Shown here one piece after another: positions 14,082-26,598 of a stretch of 64,000 bases of DNA. The first letter of the stretch is position 1, and each line of letters begins with the position of its first letter. The stretch is from Macquaria australasica (taxonomy: Eukaryota; Chordata; Actinopteri; Centrarchiformes; Percichthyidae). The DNA is taken from NCBI GenBank assembly GCA_005408345.1, contig SEMN01000619.1, positions 124,001-188,000 of the forward strand. The letters are read 5' to 3'. The notes under the pieces are model-generated. The model ran no database searches, was not told the origin of the DNA, and was given only the letters and a program-made list of their open reading frames with translations. Both the position numbers and the translations under genes were made by a program.

Positions 14082-16170
14082 TCACAGTGAGGCATTGAAC
14101 AGTCTGACTGCTGAAGGCAGGAAGGACCTCCTGTAGCGCTCCTTGTGGCACCTTATGGTGATCAAGCGAGCACTGAAGGTGCTCTGCAGGTCCAGCACCA
14201 TGTTGTGGAGTGGATGTGCAGCATTGACCATCATAGCCTGCAGTTTGGCCAGTGTCCTTGCTGCTGCCACCTCCTCCACGGTGCTGAGGTTCGCACCCAG
14301 CACACAGCCAGCCTTCCTGATCAGTTTGTTCAGTCTGTTGGCCTCCCCTGCTTTAATCCCAGCACCCCAGCACACTACGGCATATTAGAGGGCACTGGCG
14401 ACAACAGACTGGTAAAACATGTGCAGCAGTGAGCTGCACACATCACAGGACCTGAGCCGCCTGAGAAAGTAAAGCCTACTCTGACAGGGCCATGGTGTTA
14501 CCAGCCCACTCCAGCCTGTTGTTAAGGTGGACCCCCAGGTATTTGTAGGATCCGACTGTCTCCACATCCGTTCCACTGATGGAGACAGGAGACCATTGAA
14601 CCTTACTCCTCCTGAAGTCCACGGCCATCTCCTCTGTCTTGGTGATGTTCAGCAGCAAGTTGTTACTTCCACACCACCATACAAAGTCCTCCACCACGCC
14701 CCTGTATTCCCCCTCCTGGCCATCCCTGATGCACCCCACAATAGCTGTGTCATCCGAGAACTTCTGCAGATGACAGGAGTCCGAGTTGTACCTGAAGTCA
14801 GAGGTGTACAGGGTGAACAGGAAGGGGGATAACACAGTCCCTTGCGGAGCTCCCGTGCTGCACTTCAGATCTGACACACACTTGCGCAGCCGCACAAACT
14901 GTGGCCTACCGGTCAAGTAGTCCACCACCCAGGAGACCAGAGAGGCATCAACCTCCATTCTCCTCATCTTCTCACCCAGCAGCTGAGGCTGAATGGTGTT
15001 GAAGGCACTGGAGAAGTCAAAAAACATGACTCTGACAGCGCTCCCAGCCACCTCCAGGTGAGAGTAGGCCCTCTGGAGCATGTAGATGACAGCGTCATCC
15101 ACTCCAATAAGGGGATGGTAGGCGAATTGCAGGGGGTCTACAAAGGTGCTGACCTGGGGCCTGAGGTGTGACAGCACAAGTCTCTCCAGGGTCTTCATGA
15201 CATGGGATGTTAGCGCCACTGGTCTGAAGTCATTAAGTCATGTAGGGGGCCCCTTCTTGGGCACCGGGACCAGGCATGATGTCTTCCACAGCACAGGGAC
15301 CCTTCCAAGACGCAGGCTCATGTTGAAGAGGTGCTGTAGAAAACCACACAGCTGGGCAGCACAGCTCCTCAGCACCCTAGGGCTCAGACCATCAGGGCCC
15401 GGGGCCTTGCCCCTGTGCAGCTTCTCCAGCTCCCTCTTCCCCTGGGCAGAAAGACAGTGGTGGTGGAAGGTTGGGGGGTGATTCCAGGTGTGGTATTGTT
15501 GGGTCCTTGACCAAGTGGGGAGGCAGAGCAGGTGTTGATTGTCCATTCATCGTGACGGGAGGAATTGATGGGTCGTTGATTATGAGGGGAGTTGTTGATG
15601 AGTCTGTTATTGTAGAGCAAGATGGGTCATTCACTATGGGGGGATGTGTTGATGAGTCTGTTATTGTTGAGGAAGATTGAGGGGGGGGGGGGGTGTGACC
15701 AGATTGTGGGGAGAACTAGAAAATCCATTGTCAAACCTATTGAAGAACAGGTTTAACTCATTGGCACATGACAGGCTGCCCTCCAACGGTCCATCAGTAG
15801 ACTGTTTGAAGCCTGTTATGGCCACACATCCTTCACATTGTTCCTCCTTAACTGGTCCTCAATCTTTCACTTGTATGTCCTCTTTCCATTCCTGATGGCC
15901 ACCTTCAGCTCCTTCTGGACCCTCTTTGTCCTGTCCCTATCACCATCCCTGAAGACCCTCTTCTTCTCGTTAAGCAGGACCTTCAGATCACTGGTAATCC
16001 AGGGCTTGTTGTTTGGATAACATCTCACCTGATTTGTGGGCAAGATGTTGTCCTCACAGAACTTGATGTAGTCAGTGAAGCACTCAGTGGAACCTTTGAT
16101 ATCATCACCATAGGCATCACTGATGAAACTCCAGTCTGTAGTTCCAAGGCAGTCCTGCAGGGTTTCATTG
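14082..16170 (-). pseudogene. Broken LINE reverse transcriptase ORF
   Basis: Recognisable reverse transcriptase blocks in order on the minus strand: GKAPGPDGLSPRVL (about 15425-15380), VPVPKKGPPT (about 15265), DFRPVALTSHVMKTLERL (about 15230-15180), VMFFDFSSAFNTIQPQLL (about 15030-14980), GAPQGTVLSPFLFTLYTSDF (about 14850-14790), FSDDTAIVGC (about 14760-14730), then KTEEMAVDFRRS and SYKYLGVHL. Disruptions: an in-frame TGA between KKGPPT and LNDFRP (about 15236), a frame change near 14480-14500 and a TAA after SVVASAL near 14385. The catalytic pair is preserved as SDD rather than the usual ADD. The copy cannot make an intact protein. Confidence 0.9.
15674..15695. repeat. G-rich tract inside the LINE
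   Basis: A run of about 14 G following ATTGAG at 15678-15691. It lies in the LINE between the pre-RT segment and the reverse transcriptase, beside direct repeats of GTTGATGAGTCTGTTATTGT near 15593 and 15649. Confidence 0.75.
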
Positions 16171-17479
16171 GCTGCCTATGACCTATGATCTAGTGGTCGC
16201 AGGTAGCCGCTGAACCTTTGGCTGGTAGAGGGGTGTAGAGGGGTACACTATAATTATACTGTATTAGGCCAAGAAGCCTGCAATTATTAGGTTCACAGGG
16301 GTTTATCAAACCGAAACAGGTCATGTATCGAATTGAATGACCTGTATCAAATGATTTGTGGCAAATATGGACTGTTTCATACCGTGGGTGTGTGTGCGGG
16401 CATGTGGATGCCTGTGTGTGTGTGTGTGTGTGCGTGCACTTGGAAGCATGAGTGCCTTATAACTAAGTTTGTTAAATAGAGCAGGAGGCAGAAAGATTCC
16501 CAGAATGACATGAATTCCTTTAGCCAGTGTCCTTCTGCCTGCGATGTCAGAAGGCCATATGCTCCACAGATAATAAAGTGAAGATACACACACATTCACG
16601 CACACAGTGGCTGCCTCAGTTTGGCTACATTTGAGGAGGAGCTGGAGGAGGTATTGTTCAAGTTAACCATTGTGTCTTCCTCAGCAGGGATGGTGAGAGA
16701 CAATTGCTTGGTGTTTCTGTGGTTGTGGAGGGGGAGGTAGGGAGTTTGTGAGGGGTGAAGGGAGAGCAGCAAGTTTTTGTAGCGAGATGAGGACCCAAAG
16801 ACACCCAATGAATATATGGTTTTAGCAGCAGATTGTGTGTGGGCACTGAACACTCACAATGTGTCATTTGGAAGACACCTCACGTCAATTACTGCCGGAC
16901 AATGATGAGAAACTCCCACAATTCTTCTGTGCCATCCCTGACGGATCAGTTATTTCATCAAATGTGATGCAGCCACATTTTAGGCAAAAGTCTGTATTAT
17001 ACAGTACATGCTACTACTGAAACATCGCACTGTTTTCTCCCTCTGCACATGGCCTCATACTGGCTATGGGAGCATTATCCTACTCACAGCACTGTTATTT
17101 TGTCCAGGAGACAGACGAGACAAGTGTTCTCCTGTCAGTGATCACCTGCCTTTACGCAAAAAGAAAATTGGATTTTCCTCTCATTCCACCGCACAAGAGA
17201 TTGGATTGATGATTGGAAGTGGTCTATTGTCTTCTGCCGTATGAAAACGGGAACACCATCTTCACCTAATAATACTTCACTTGCATAGTTGAGTCTTGTC
17301 AGCACAAGAGTTATCATGTACAAGGAGCATACTCATACTTTATAACAGAGTGTGTGAATGTGGTACCCATTTGTACTTGTAAAATCTTTGTGACGCCAGT
17401 GAAGAGACAAAATGAAAACCCCTGTAGGAACATCTGGGATATATATATATATGTATAGTACAATATATATAGTACAGAG

Positions 17480-17680
17480 AGAGCTTTCTAAAGTCTGAGA
17501 AAATAACCCTGATGATGTCATAATGATATCATCAGGGTTATCTCAGCTTGGGCTTGGAGACTACAAATTTATAAGAGAAAACCTGAGTTACAAACTGGGG
17601 TATGGAGTTGCAATTACTCTATTGAACTGCATTATGGGAAATGTAGGATCCAGCATTTCTAGAGCCTGACCCATAGGACT
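17480..17680. repeat. Palindrome-containing dispersed repeat
   Basis: A perfect 14-bp inverted repeat (arms 17503-17516 and 17528-17541, AACCCTGATGAT core) with an 11-nt spacer. The stem can be extended through CTGAG on both sides after a three-base bulge. The flank TGCATTATGGGAAATGTAGGATCC near 17628-17652 is phrasing I associate with high-copy teleost repeats. The palindrome is seen directly; the repeat assignment is from recall. Confidence 0.55.
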
Positions 17681-17784
17681 AAAGGGCTTTACACACCGGA
17701 AGCATTTTTTTCGTGCTATTAATTTGCACATCAATATATTTTTTCGAACTGTTGTTTTTGTCATGAGTCATGACACTGAAATAT

Positions 17785-18195
17785 TATCACCTTATGAAGT
17801 TGATATGGCAAACATGTTAGCAAACAGTTGCTTATTTACACATCCAGCAATTATGGAGCAACATCATGATTCATTTGGAGTTGTGTTTCTGGCCACCTGG
17901 TGAATGGAAACCCAATATTCACTCTCACTTTTTAGCTCCATTTCTGGTCTCTACCAACTCCAAAATGCAAATGTTTGTAGAATGTAGGCACATTATCTGT
18001 CCAAGGGAGCAAACTTTGTCTGTCTGCTGTTTGGTGCAGGGCAGGTAGTGTACAGTGGGTTTTTAGAGCTTTTTTTTCTTTAAAAACAGCCGCTTACTGA
18101 GTTGTTTTGGCCAGAAAACCAGAACAATGAGTTGAAAGACTGCAGAGTTGCGTGATAATTCTCTGTGGGTTCATTCTTACGGGTGCCCCCTTTCA
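17785..18195 (+). repeat. Dispersed repeat family B, copy 1
   Basis: Shares ordered blocks with 19.65-20.14 and 62.85-63.24 kb: GAAGTTGATATGG, GTTGCTTATTTACACATCCAG, TTTGGAGTTGTGTTTCTGGC, CACCTGGTGAATGGA, CCAATATTCACTCTC, TCTCTACCAACTCC, TGTCTGTCTGCTGTTTGGTG and AGTGTACAGTGG. No coding capacity or terminal repeat is obvious. I do not recognise its class. Confidence 0.65.
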
Positions 18196-18404
18196 CATAC
18201 AAGTAGTCATGCTGATCACTCTGCAAACATGCTTCCAGTATTTGGTTGCTAAATAAATGTTCTCAGAGCTCTTAAGTGGTACTGAGATTAATGTACCAGT
18301 GTACTGAAATAAATTAGGCACTTGTACTATGAGACAATGCTAACTACTGTCTTTGTCGACAGTCTTGTTTTATTTTGAATCACACCCACAGGGCCAATAG
18401 GAAT

Positions 18405-18520
18405 TACCCCCCCTCTCCAAAAGGCAATTAATCTTAATTAGGACTAATTATGAGGCGAGGCGGTCTCTGCCGGCTCCTGTCATCTCCACGTATCCTCCTC
18501 TGTTGTGTGGGCAGCTATGT
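18405..18520 (+). promoter_or_regulatory. Candidate conserved element with homeodomain-type motifs
   Basis: Within about 30 bases (18425-18455) there are four TAAT/ATTA cores: CAATTAATCTTAATTAGG followed by ACTAATTATG. The flank is G+C richer than the surroundings. Function is not shown; this is a candidate for a conservation check. Confidence 0.25.
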
Positions 18521-18900
18521 TTATAGCTTGTACATTTCTGACAAGAGCCTATGGAGAAAGAAAACAGTGGTTTTCACGTCTCATTTGCAAAGACAGGGTT
18601 AGTTCATTTGAATAACAAATAGCATGTCTGAAAGCTGTCACATAACAACACACTGCTTCTTTTATTTCATTTATGCATTTTAGTTCTACTAAATTAGTCA
18701 GTTCTTCCCAGCTTTCTAGGAAATCCAGATACTTTTTTGCATTTAGTGAATGTGATGATAATGTGGAAAATAATGCACAGATTTGTTCTTCCTCTCTCAA
18801 CTTCCTCCGCTCTCCAACCAACACAGATGCCTCCGTCCATCAGTCTTCACTGTTGACAAGCCAAAGCCACACTCCCTCCTTTGATCTCTCTGCAGGGCCC

Positions 18901-18901
<1 letters not shown>

Positions 18902-18961
<60 letters not shown>
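18902..18961. repeat. (TG)n microsatellite
   Basis: About 29 TG units ending in TGCGCCC. It produces the Val/Cys-rich spurious ORFs in this area. Confidence 0.95.
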
Positions 18962-18965
<4 letters not shown>

Positions 18966-19654
18966 CCATCTGTGTCTGGGCACCCATCTGTAGGTTACAC
19001 ACACAGCCCTTCCTCTCCTGCCTCCAGGCTACAAGACCAGCTCAGGACCAGTATTCAGCGGCCACTGCACATATTTAGCACCCCCATCCTTCCTTTGAAG
19101 ATGCAAGAGGTGAGCTTTTTCTATAAAAAAAATACACCAATCTTATTAACCTGAATCAGAAAGTTCAGCTGGGACAAAGAAAAATGTCTCATCCTAAGAC
19201 TGAGATGCCACAGATTTGCTATACATTTTACTATTATTTGTTGCCAATTATGGACATGCTGGAAATCCTGTATCTTGTCTCACCAAAAAAGGCTGATCCT
19301 GTTTACCATCTGTACAGCCTAGCAGTTTTAAAGAGTCATGTTAGCTTCAGCTAATAACTTCAGCTATGTAGCTCCCTTTGGCACACCAAACACCTCTCAC
19401 CATCTGGAGGGGTCATAAATACATTTCCATTGTAGACTAAAATATAACTTTGACTGACTCTGTAGTAAGCCTTTCAGACCACATGAAAATCCTGACTCCT
19501 TCACTGGCATTGCCAGAAACTAAGGCCCTTACCTTAAACATCTATGGCCTAAAGCCTTTGATTAGAGCGTGTTGAAGTTTAGATGAAAAGAAGATTAATC
19601 AATTTTTTGGCCACTTTGGGAAAACTCAAAAAGCTCTAAAAACAACACTGACGT

Positions 19655-20140
19655 AACATTACCTTGTAAAGTTGATATGGTGCATGTATCTAACAGTTGC
19701 CTATTTACACATCCAGAAGATGAAGAGGAATAGGATACATTTGAAGTTGTGTTTCTGACCACCTAGTGAATGTACGTCCAATATTCTGATAATATGTCTT
19801 TCATCTCTGCCAACTCCTGAGGGAAATATCTGGCTCTTTAGCTGCTAAATGCTCCACTATGTTCACCAGCTAGTTGCTAACGTTGTCTGTCTGCGGTTTG
19901 GTGCTGGGCATGTAGTGTACAGTGGTTCTTCAAGGCTTTTTCACTGAAAACAGCTGCCTGCTGTGGCCAAAAGCTACAACTAAAGCGGTGAGGCGAACCA
20001 AAAACAGCAAAGTCCTAGGTTGTAAAACCCAAACAATGAGCTGAAAGATGCTAAAATGCTACATAGAGCTGGTGAACTGCAGAATCAGGTGATAATTCTT
20101 TGTGAGTTTGTCACTATGAATGACCCCTTTCATATTACAT
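19655..20140 (+). repeat. Dispersed repeat family B, copy 2 (longest)
   Basis: Contains the blocks of copy 1 plus GAGGGAAATATCTGGCTC, TTTAGCTGCTAAATGCTCCA, CTATGTTCACCAGCTAGTTG, CAGTGGTTCTTCAAGGC, AACCAAAAACAGCAAAGT, ACAATGAGCTGAAAGATGCT and CAGGTGATAATTCTTTGTGAG. It ends near GACCCCTTTCATATTACATG. It is the best template for a consensus. Confidence 0.65.
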
Positions 20141-21204
20141 GTTGACATTTGACCCGTTTTTTACATAAGAATATTGATTGGTGCAGCTTTAAATGTGTCA
20201 CCTGCACAACTTTGGGTTAGCAGCAATCGAATCCCTCTTAACAAGCAGCAAAAGGGATTCGAATGGATTTTCTTCAACAGTCCAAACATATGCAGGTCAG
20301 AGGAGACACAGGGTTGCCCATAAATATGAATATGAGTGACAGGGCTTGTCTGTCTGTGCTCAGGCTGTAATGGACTGAAGGGTCCAGGGTGTTTCCCAAG
20401 TGGCTACCTGGTGCTGCCTCCTGTCACCCTGATATGGATAAAATAAATCTTACAGGAACTCTTGACAGGACTTTCTTTGACAGGGAGTAAAGTCAATCTA
20501 ACTTGGAAACCCATATCAGTGTTAAAGCAGCTTTGCCAGCTGATATGTGAGAGACATTTGGGTCTCAAAAGGGAGCTGCACAAATAGACAACTACTTACC
20601 ACAACTTTAACTGTGGCATTTGACTGTACGGTGTTCACTTTATTTTACATGTTTTGGTGCAGGCTGCTGTTTTGACATCTGCTCTGCATCAAAGTGTTTG
20701 TCATGACGCTGTTGCCTGCACATACAAAGACTGTCCTGTATCAGCTCGTCAAGGTTATATCTTCACTGTGTTCAAAAGCCAAGTGATGTCTTCATTCTTG
20801 CCAGTAGGCAGAGAGCAGATTCAAGGCTGCAGCTACAGTTCATACTTCTTTGCCTGTAAATTCTTGGATAAAATAGTAGAGCATTCACGCTCCAGTGTAC
20901 ATAAAGGAATATTAAACTTCACATTCAAGCAGTCAGGAGTCAGAGCATTAGTTCCCACCACTAGATGTCTCACTACTGAACAGCACGTTCTGATCTGCTG
21001 CAGACAGAGAGGACACAGTGGGTGAGGGATTCACGCAATGTACCAAAAGCTGTACAGGGACACAGAGATGCTGTATTTGGTTTTAAGGTGACACCACCAT
21101 ATTTGAAGTTGTGATGGATGTAGTGGGTAAACACTATACCCATTATGGATTGAAAATAACACTTCTACTACTACTACAACTACTTAACGGATCAAATTTC
21201 TATG

Positions 21205-21625
21205 TTTAATGTCAAAAGAGTCACTCATAGTGACGAGGCCACAGATAATTATGACCAGACCCCTCAGCTCTAAGGAGCTTTATAGTGTCTTTCAGCTCAT
21301 TGTTTTGGTTCTCTGGCCCTTTCATCTACATCAGGCAGCTGATTTAAGTGGAAAAGCTCATAATATAAGCTGTAGCTACCCGCCCCGCACCACACGGCAC
21401 TCACAGACAAAATTAGCATCTAGCTGCAGGAAATTGTGGAGCATTTAGCAGCAAAAGAGCCAGATACTTTCCCACAGGAGTTGGTGGAGACTAAAACAGA
21501 GCTAAAGCAGAGACTTGCATTCACAAGGTGAAAGCTAATTGATTAGCTCTATGTCTGCTGGCTGTGAAAATGTTAGCTAATACATTCACCATAACAACTT
21601 TGTAAGGGGATAATATGTCACTTTT
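21205..21625 (-). repeat. Dispersed repeat family B, copy 3, reverse orientation
   Basis: Read on the minus strand it contains the same blocks in the same order: CCAACTCCTGTGGGAAAGTA, TCTGGCTCTTTTGCTGCTAA, ATGCTCCACA, then AACCAAAACAATGAGCTGAA and GTCACTATGAGTGACTC. A unique-looking stretch separates the halves at about 21.31-21.42 kb. Confidence 0.6.
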
Positions 21626-21963
21626 CTGTTTACAGCTTGTTTTTGCTGCCCCCAGTTGGCCAACAATTGTGATTTAGATTTAAATGCAGCTTTAAATGTT
21701 TTAAAGGTTAATGAAGAACACGTTTTGTTTTTTATAGTTTTCTTTTGTTTTTCATATAATTTGCCTACTGGTACAAGCAAACATGGTAGAAACATGAATG
21801 CTTGTCTGTTTACAATGGGTTTTGTCCGTCACCAGCTGGAGGCCACGTGTGCTTAACCCACCATTTATAGTCATCATTGCATGATCGATCATGATCAATT
21901 ACTACGTTACAGGATACCTGAAGTCCTGCATGACCAAAAGGAAACACTTATTCCCCTATATAG

Positions 21964-22205
21964 AATCCATCCATCCATCCATTTTCTATACCGCTTATCC
22001 TCTTAGAGGGTCACGGGGGGCTGGAGCCAATCCCAGCTGACATTGGGCGAGAGGCGGGGTACACCCAGGACTGGTCGCCAGTCAATCACAGGGCTGACAC
22101 ATAGAGACAGACAAACATTCACACTCACAGTCACACCTACGGACAATTTAGAATCACCAATTAACCTAACTTGCATGTCTTTGGATGGTGGGAGGAAGCC
22201 TATAT
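21964..22205 (-). mobile_element. RTE-like LINE 3' end (teleost high-copy repeat)
   Basis: On the plus strand it begins with ATCCATCCATCCATCC and TTTTCTATACCGCTTATCC. It continues through GGCTGGAGCCAATCCCAGC, GGGCGAGAGGCGGGGTACAC, GGTCGCCAGTCAATCACAGG and CCAATTAACCTAACTTGCAT to GGATGGTGGGAGGAAGCC. I recognise this phrasing as a very abundant teleost dispersed repeat. The (GGAT)n end on the minus strand resembles the tail of RTE-clade elements (Rex3/Expander type). That it is a repeat is near certain; the clade is inference. Confidence 0.75.
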
Positions 22206-22430
22206 AGAATATGAGGCATTAATTAAATGAAGACGTCATATGTATCGACCAACATTAATCCTAACTGGTCTTGTTCGAAACAGCTGACCTGTGTGCTAGT
22301 ATGGAGAAACTGTGATATAAATAAGAGAACAAAACACAAAACAGTGATGGCCACCAGAGCACAAGTGCATCCTCACTCTGTAGACACATTCAGAACAATC
22401 AGCTCAGTCAGTTATAACACATAAAGACAT

Positions 22431-22461
<31 letters not shown>
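22431..22461. repeat. (CA)n microsatellite
   Basis: About 15 CA units. Confidence 0.95.
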
Positions 22462-22466
<5 letters not shown>

Positions 22467-22636
22467 ACTGATGATTTCTCAGACAGTTTGCATCTACGTA
22501 AATGCAAAACAGCAGGCGATTTATCAGAGGAAATGTTAGCAGACTACTATTTGGTTGTATTTATTTACTATGGTTTGTGTGCATACATGTGGGATTATCT
22601 GTACTCTGTGTTGACTGAGAGTTTGTGTATCTGTCA

Positions 22637-22664
22637 GTGTGTGTGTGTGTGTGTGTGTGTGTGT
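22637..22664. repeat. (TG)n microsatellite
   Basis: About 14 TG units. Confidence 0.95.
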
Positions 22665-24099
22665 CAGAGTGTGCAGCACTTCAAGAATGCTCAGTAACGC
22701 AGCCCTGCCAAATATCGGTTATGTAATTGCATCGTTTTCTTCAAGTCTGTTCCTGTGAACTGCTATCTCTTCACCTCCGTAAATCTCCATCATGCTGTTC
22801 CTTTTTTTCTCTCACCCCCCTCTGTCTCTCCCTCTTTTACCCCCCACTCCCTTGATATATAATACCTTCATCCGCCCTTCCCCAGTTGTCTCTACAGTCT
22901 TCACACCCTCCTCTAATTCATTATTGCGCACAGCATCTTTCTCCTCCATTTCCCCGTCTTCTCTCCTTCTCCTGCAGACACTTGTTATTCCCTTGCTTTC
23001 TGACACACACACATATAGCCCTCTCTTTTTCACACTCTCGATCTCTCTCTTTACCACTCTCTCTCTCTCTCTCTCTCCAGGGTACAGTCTGTGCTGACAG
23101 CCTGTTCCTCCAGAATTGATTTCTACACAGAATGCAATAAAAGTCACTGAAGAAAGAAGAGGAGCGACTGAGTAACAACAGCTTGTCAATCAGTGCTGCT
23201 GATGTGTGTGTGTGATTTGGGGTGGGCATGCAAGGTAGAAAGTTGATTAACCTGTTTACACATTACACTGTGTTTGTTACATGTGAAAGCAATGAGGTTT
23301 GCTCACTCTTGGTATTCAGCATTCAGTCGTATCCTCATCAGGCTGAAAGGATTTCCTACCTCCTTGATGCTTTTCTATAACTGCTAATCATTAACTGTGC
23401 TGCTGTTTGATTAAAATCAATTTCTCATTCGATTACACACAGCTGTTGTTTTTGCACAGATGTGGTTATATACAGATAGTTGTTGGAAACATGACACTCA
23501 GTAACACGGGAAGATAGATTATAGAGCCAAAGATATACTACAGAGTCAAGTCAGAGGGGGTCAAAATTGATGGTGTGCCGTATTTCCTACTTTGATTTTG
23601 TGGAAAATATTCTCCCACACATACACAAAAAAAAGCCTGTATACACACATCTTTATAGCTTGGTTTAAAATCTCAAATATTTCCCTATAATATTAAATAA
23701 GCAACAATCAAAGGTAGTAAAAACATCTTTAGGTATTTATTATTATTTATTAAGAGTTTAACACGCCAAAACCTGAAGGTTTGATCAGAGTTGATTGACA
23801 GGTCCGGCAACATAAGCAGAAGATTTTGATTCAAATGTTTCTAAACTCTGATTGGTGCACGGAAGTACACAACATCACCTTTTTCCAGCTGAGCCCCACC
23901 CCCTTCAAACAAGTGAGAAAAGCAAAGACAAAAGCAAAAATAAAGAAATCTCTCATGTGAAATGCTTAAAATTGTTCTGACTTTTTGCAGAAATGCTTGT
24001 GTGCATGTAGGACCCCATCACTCATAGTAAGAAGCAGATTGACAAAATAGGTTTTCAGGGCCTTTAAAGACTCAATTATTAAAAAAAACTAAACAAATA

Positions 24100-24548
24100 G
24101 TTTTGGTTTTATTTATTCAGGTTTTGAGATATCCATCCCTGCAAATTCTGCCTACACCCCAAATTAAACAGAAGTAAATAGAATTTCATTTGTGGTATTC
24201 ACAGTAAAAATTACATTAAACATTTTTGTGAACAGTATTCACTGAACTTCTTTTAACCAAAGAAATAGTCCTTGAGAAAACTGTCTTCTGTGGATCATCC
24301 ATAGCAACAAGGACGCTGTTTTTGGAAAGAAATTATGCTCTTGAATATTTCAAATCCAGGTTTTTGTAATGCTGAGAGCAACGTCAACTGCTGATGAAAT
24401 TTAGCTATCCAGCTAACTCTGGGACAGTCAATGTCTGGCCATTGTCCCTGTTAAAAACACAAACAAATTTCCATTCTCCGTCGCTAGATACCACAAGAGG
24501 GAAGCGAAATTAGTTTTTTTGTATTTTGGGTGAACTGACCCTTTAAAA
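24100..24548 (-). mobile_element. Non-autonomous DNA transposon-like repeat
   Basis: The plus strand ends in TTTTGGGTGAACTGACCCTTTAA, whose complement begins TTAAAGGGTCAGTTCACCCA. This is a terminal phrase I associate with abundant fish MITEs. The left boundary near 24.1 kb is uncertain. There is no coding capacity. Confidence 0.5.
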
Positions 24549-24671
24549 AAATAAGCATGGGATGAGGTGGAGGGTAAGGCACAGAAATAGAAATTGTATG
24601 TATATGTATGTGTGTGTGCAATAGCTTGATGTAATGAGCATCTGGACTGAAAGGCAATCCTCTCCTTTACC

Positions 24672-24696
24672 GTGTGTGTGTGTGTGTGTGTGTGTG
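24672..24696. repeat. (TG)n microsatellite
   Basis: About 12 TG units. Confidence 0.95.
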
Positions 24697-25732
24697 GTTA
24701 GCGTGTAGTAGGAGGCCAACTCCATCCAGTGGGTAGCAGCTGTCACTTTTCCTCTCCAGTCTCCCAGATTACATGAAGTGAACCTGTGGCGGCCCAGACA
24801 CCGCAGACACACTGATGGGTGGGTCCCAGACTAGGTGTTCATTGATCAGTCTGGAAGGTCAGAGTCGAGGTGGAGCGGGGGCAGCTGGAGGAATGACGTG
24901 AAGGGTGACCCAGGAAGAGGGAGGGTCGGCCCTTGTCGTCTCTTCTCACCACCTACGTTCCCGGCCATCACTCCTCTCTCCAGCTCCATCCCTTTTTTCT
25001 TTTCCTTCCTCAGTGCAATAAATCATCCCTTTACACACACTGAGTAATGATCTCTTATGTAAATACTAATAGTCCTGTGGGAAGACATTTTAATTTGTAT
25101 ATTAAGGTGACAGTGAACAAAGCAAGCCTCTGCATATTTCTATTTCTATGTGTATGCTACTTTTCTTTTATAATCTGAATGACATGGTGAGAGCTAACAT
25201 TATAAATCTGTGTGTAAATCTACATTTACAAATATGCATATTTAACACACAGGTTTATTCAAGTAAACCTACATTTCTTTCTATATTTGCTGCACTACTT
25301 TTCTCTCTTTGCATAATAAGTGTGATCTTTTTAATCATCTGCAGTATTCTGTATGATAAAATCATATCCTGTACTTTGCTGCCGCTGCGACAGCCCCATG
25401 GGGTATCATTACAGCTGCATTTAATCGAATCTAATGATTAGAGGCGACCACATTACATTAAAATGAAACACAATTCCAAGCACAGTATGTTATACCAAAG
25501 GCTGCAGGGGAAGTGCGTAAAGAAAACAGCAACTGAGTGTTATAATCTTTGATTTTGGGAGAAATCTTTTCACTAACAAACTGAGCTGCCCCACTTTTAA
25601 TGCCCCTAAGATGTGGGGGAATGAGAACAGTGCAATGCAGATGGAGAAAGGTGAGAGCGGTGACAGAGGTACAACAGGACAGTGAGTTCATGGATAATGA
25701 GGTGAAGCTTTATCATTGCTGCTGTCAGTTAA

Positions 25733-26598
25733 AGGAGTAGTTTTTTGGGAAATACATTCATGCGCAAGGGGCTGCAGTGGTGGGGGTGTGTTGCTTCAGG
25801 AACTGGGGAGACATGAAATACAATCCATGAAGTCCAGTTTGAGTATCCGTGAATTTGAAGGCTTATCAAACGGCAAAACACTGCACATCGGTTTATAATA
25901 CTACACGACAGGATTGTACAACTCTGGAAAGTTAGCACGGTGGCAATTATTTTGTCTTTTGTCTCGGCAATCATGAGGGGAAAAGTAGAGTACAGCGTAT
26001 GTGATTGGCCAATGCAGCGTCTTGTCGGATGAAAGTTTGTGCCAGATTCAGGTTTTTTGCCAGAGGCTCCTGCGTTGGCACCCCCACTGTGCCACCAGAC
26101 TGTGCTCATTCAAATGAATGAGAGGTGTCCTTCAGGACTGGGGTTCTCGCCAGAGCGCCTGATTTGGTCTGAATACGGCCTTAGATGAGAAGATTGATAC
26201 CACCCTCATGTCTGCAGCTTAGCATAAAGACTGGGAAGGAGGGAAAATAGTCTGGTAATGTCCCAGACTATTTCTTGTACCAGTTGCCTGGCAGCTTCAT
26301 GGTTACAACTCCAAGAAGTCACTGTGCCCGTCCAAGAAATAGTCCTGCACATAATCCCCCGTAAAATCTCAACTTGTCCTTGTTGCTCTTCAGTTTTTGT
26401 GCTGATTAAACAAACAAGATATAATGTGTTAATAGTAGCTTTAAAGGTAGACTGATTTTTTTACCTTCGGACGGAGACCTAACTGGCTGCTGGCTGTAGC
26501 TTCATATTTTCCGTACAGACATGAGAGAGGTGTCAGTGTTCTCATCTAACTCTCAGCAAGAAAGCAAATAAGCGTATTTTCTAAAATGCTGAACTATG
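25733..26598 (+). mobile_element. MITE family A copy with inverted ends and a probable nested insert
   Basis: The left end AAAGGAGTAGTTTTTTGGGAAATAC and the right end (complement ATAGTTCAGCATTTTAGAAAATACGC, then TTATTTGCTTTCTTGCTGAG) are inverted relatives of each other. The interior phrase TTAGATGAGAAGATTGATACCACC, which by comparison with the inverted right end should follow the left end within about 20 bases, appears only at about 26180. About 420 bp (25760-26180) therefore seem inserted. The interior words AGCTTAGCATAAAGACTGG and GGCTGTAGCTTCATATTTTC recur in the 60.03-60.40 kb copy. Confidence 0.55.

Noticed and set aside
14476..15219. A 247-codon minus-strand ORF as a host gene
   Set aside because: It is a LINE reverse transcriptase fragment bounded by a premature stop and a frameshift, adjoining the element's 3'UTR and simple-repeat tail.
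20654..21025. A 123-codon plus-strand ORF
   Set aside because: No recognisable homology, domain or splice context. It lies in a repeat-rich stretch, so chance is the simplest explanation.
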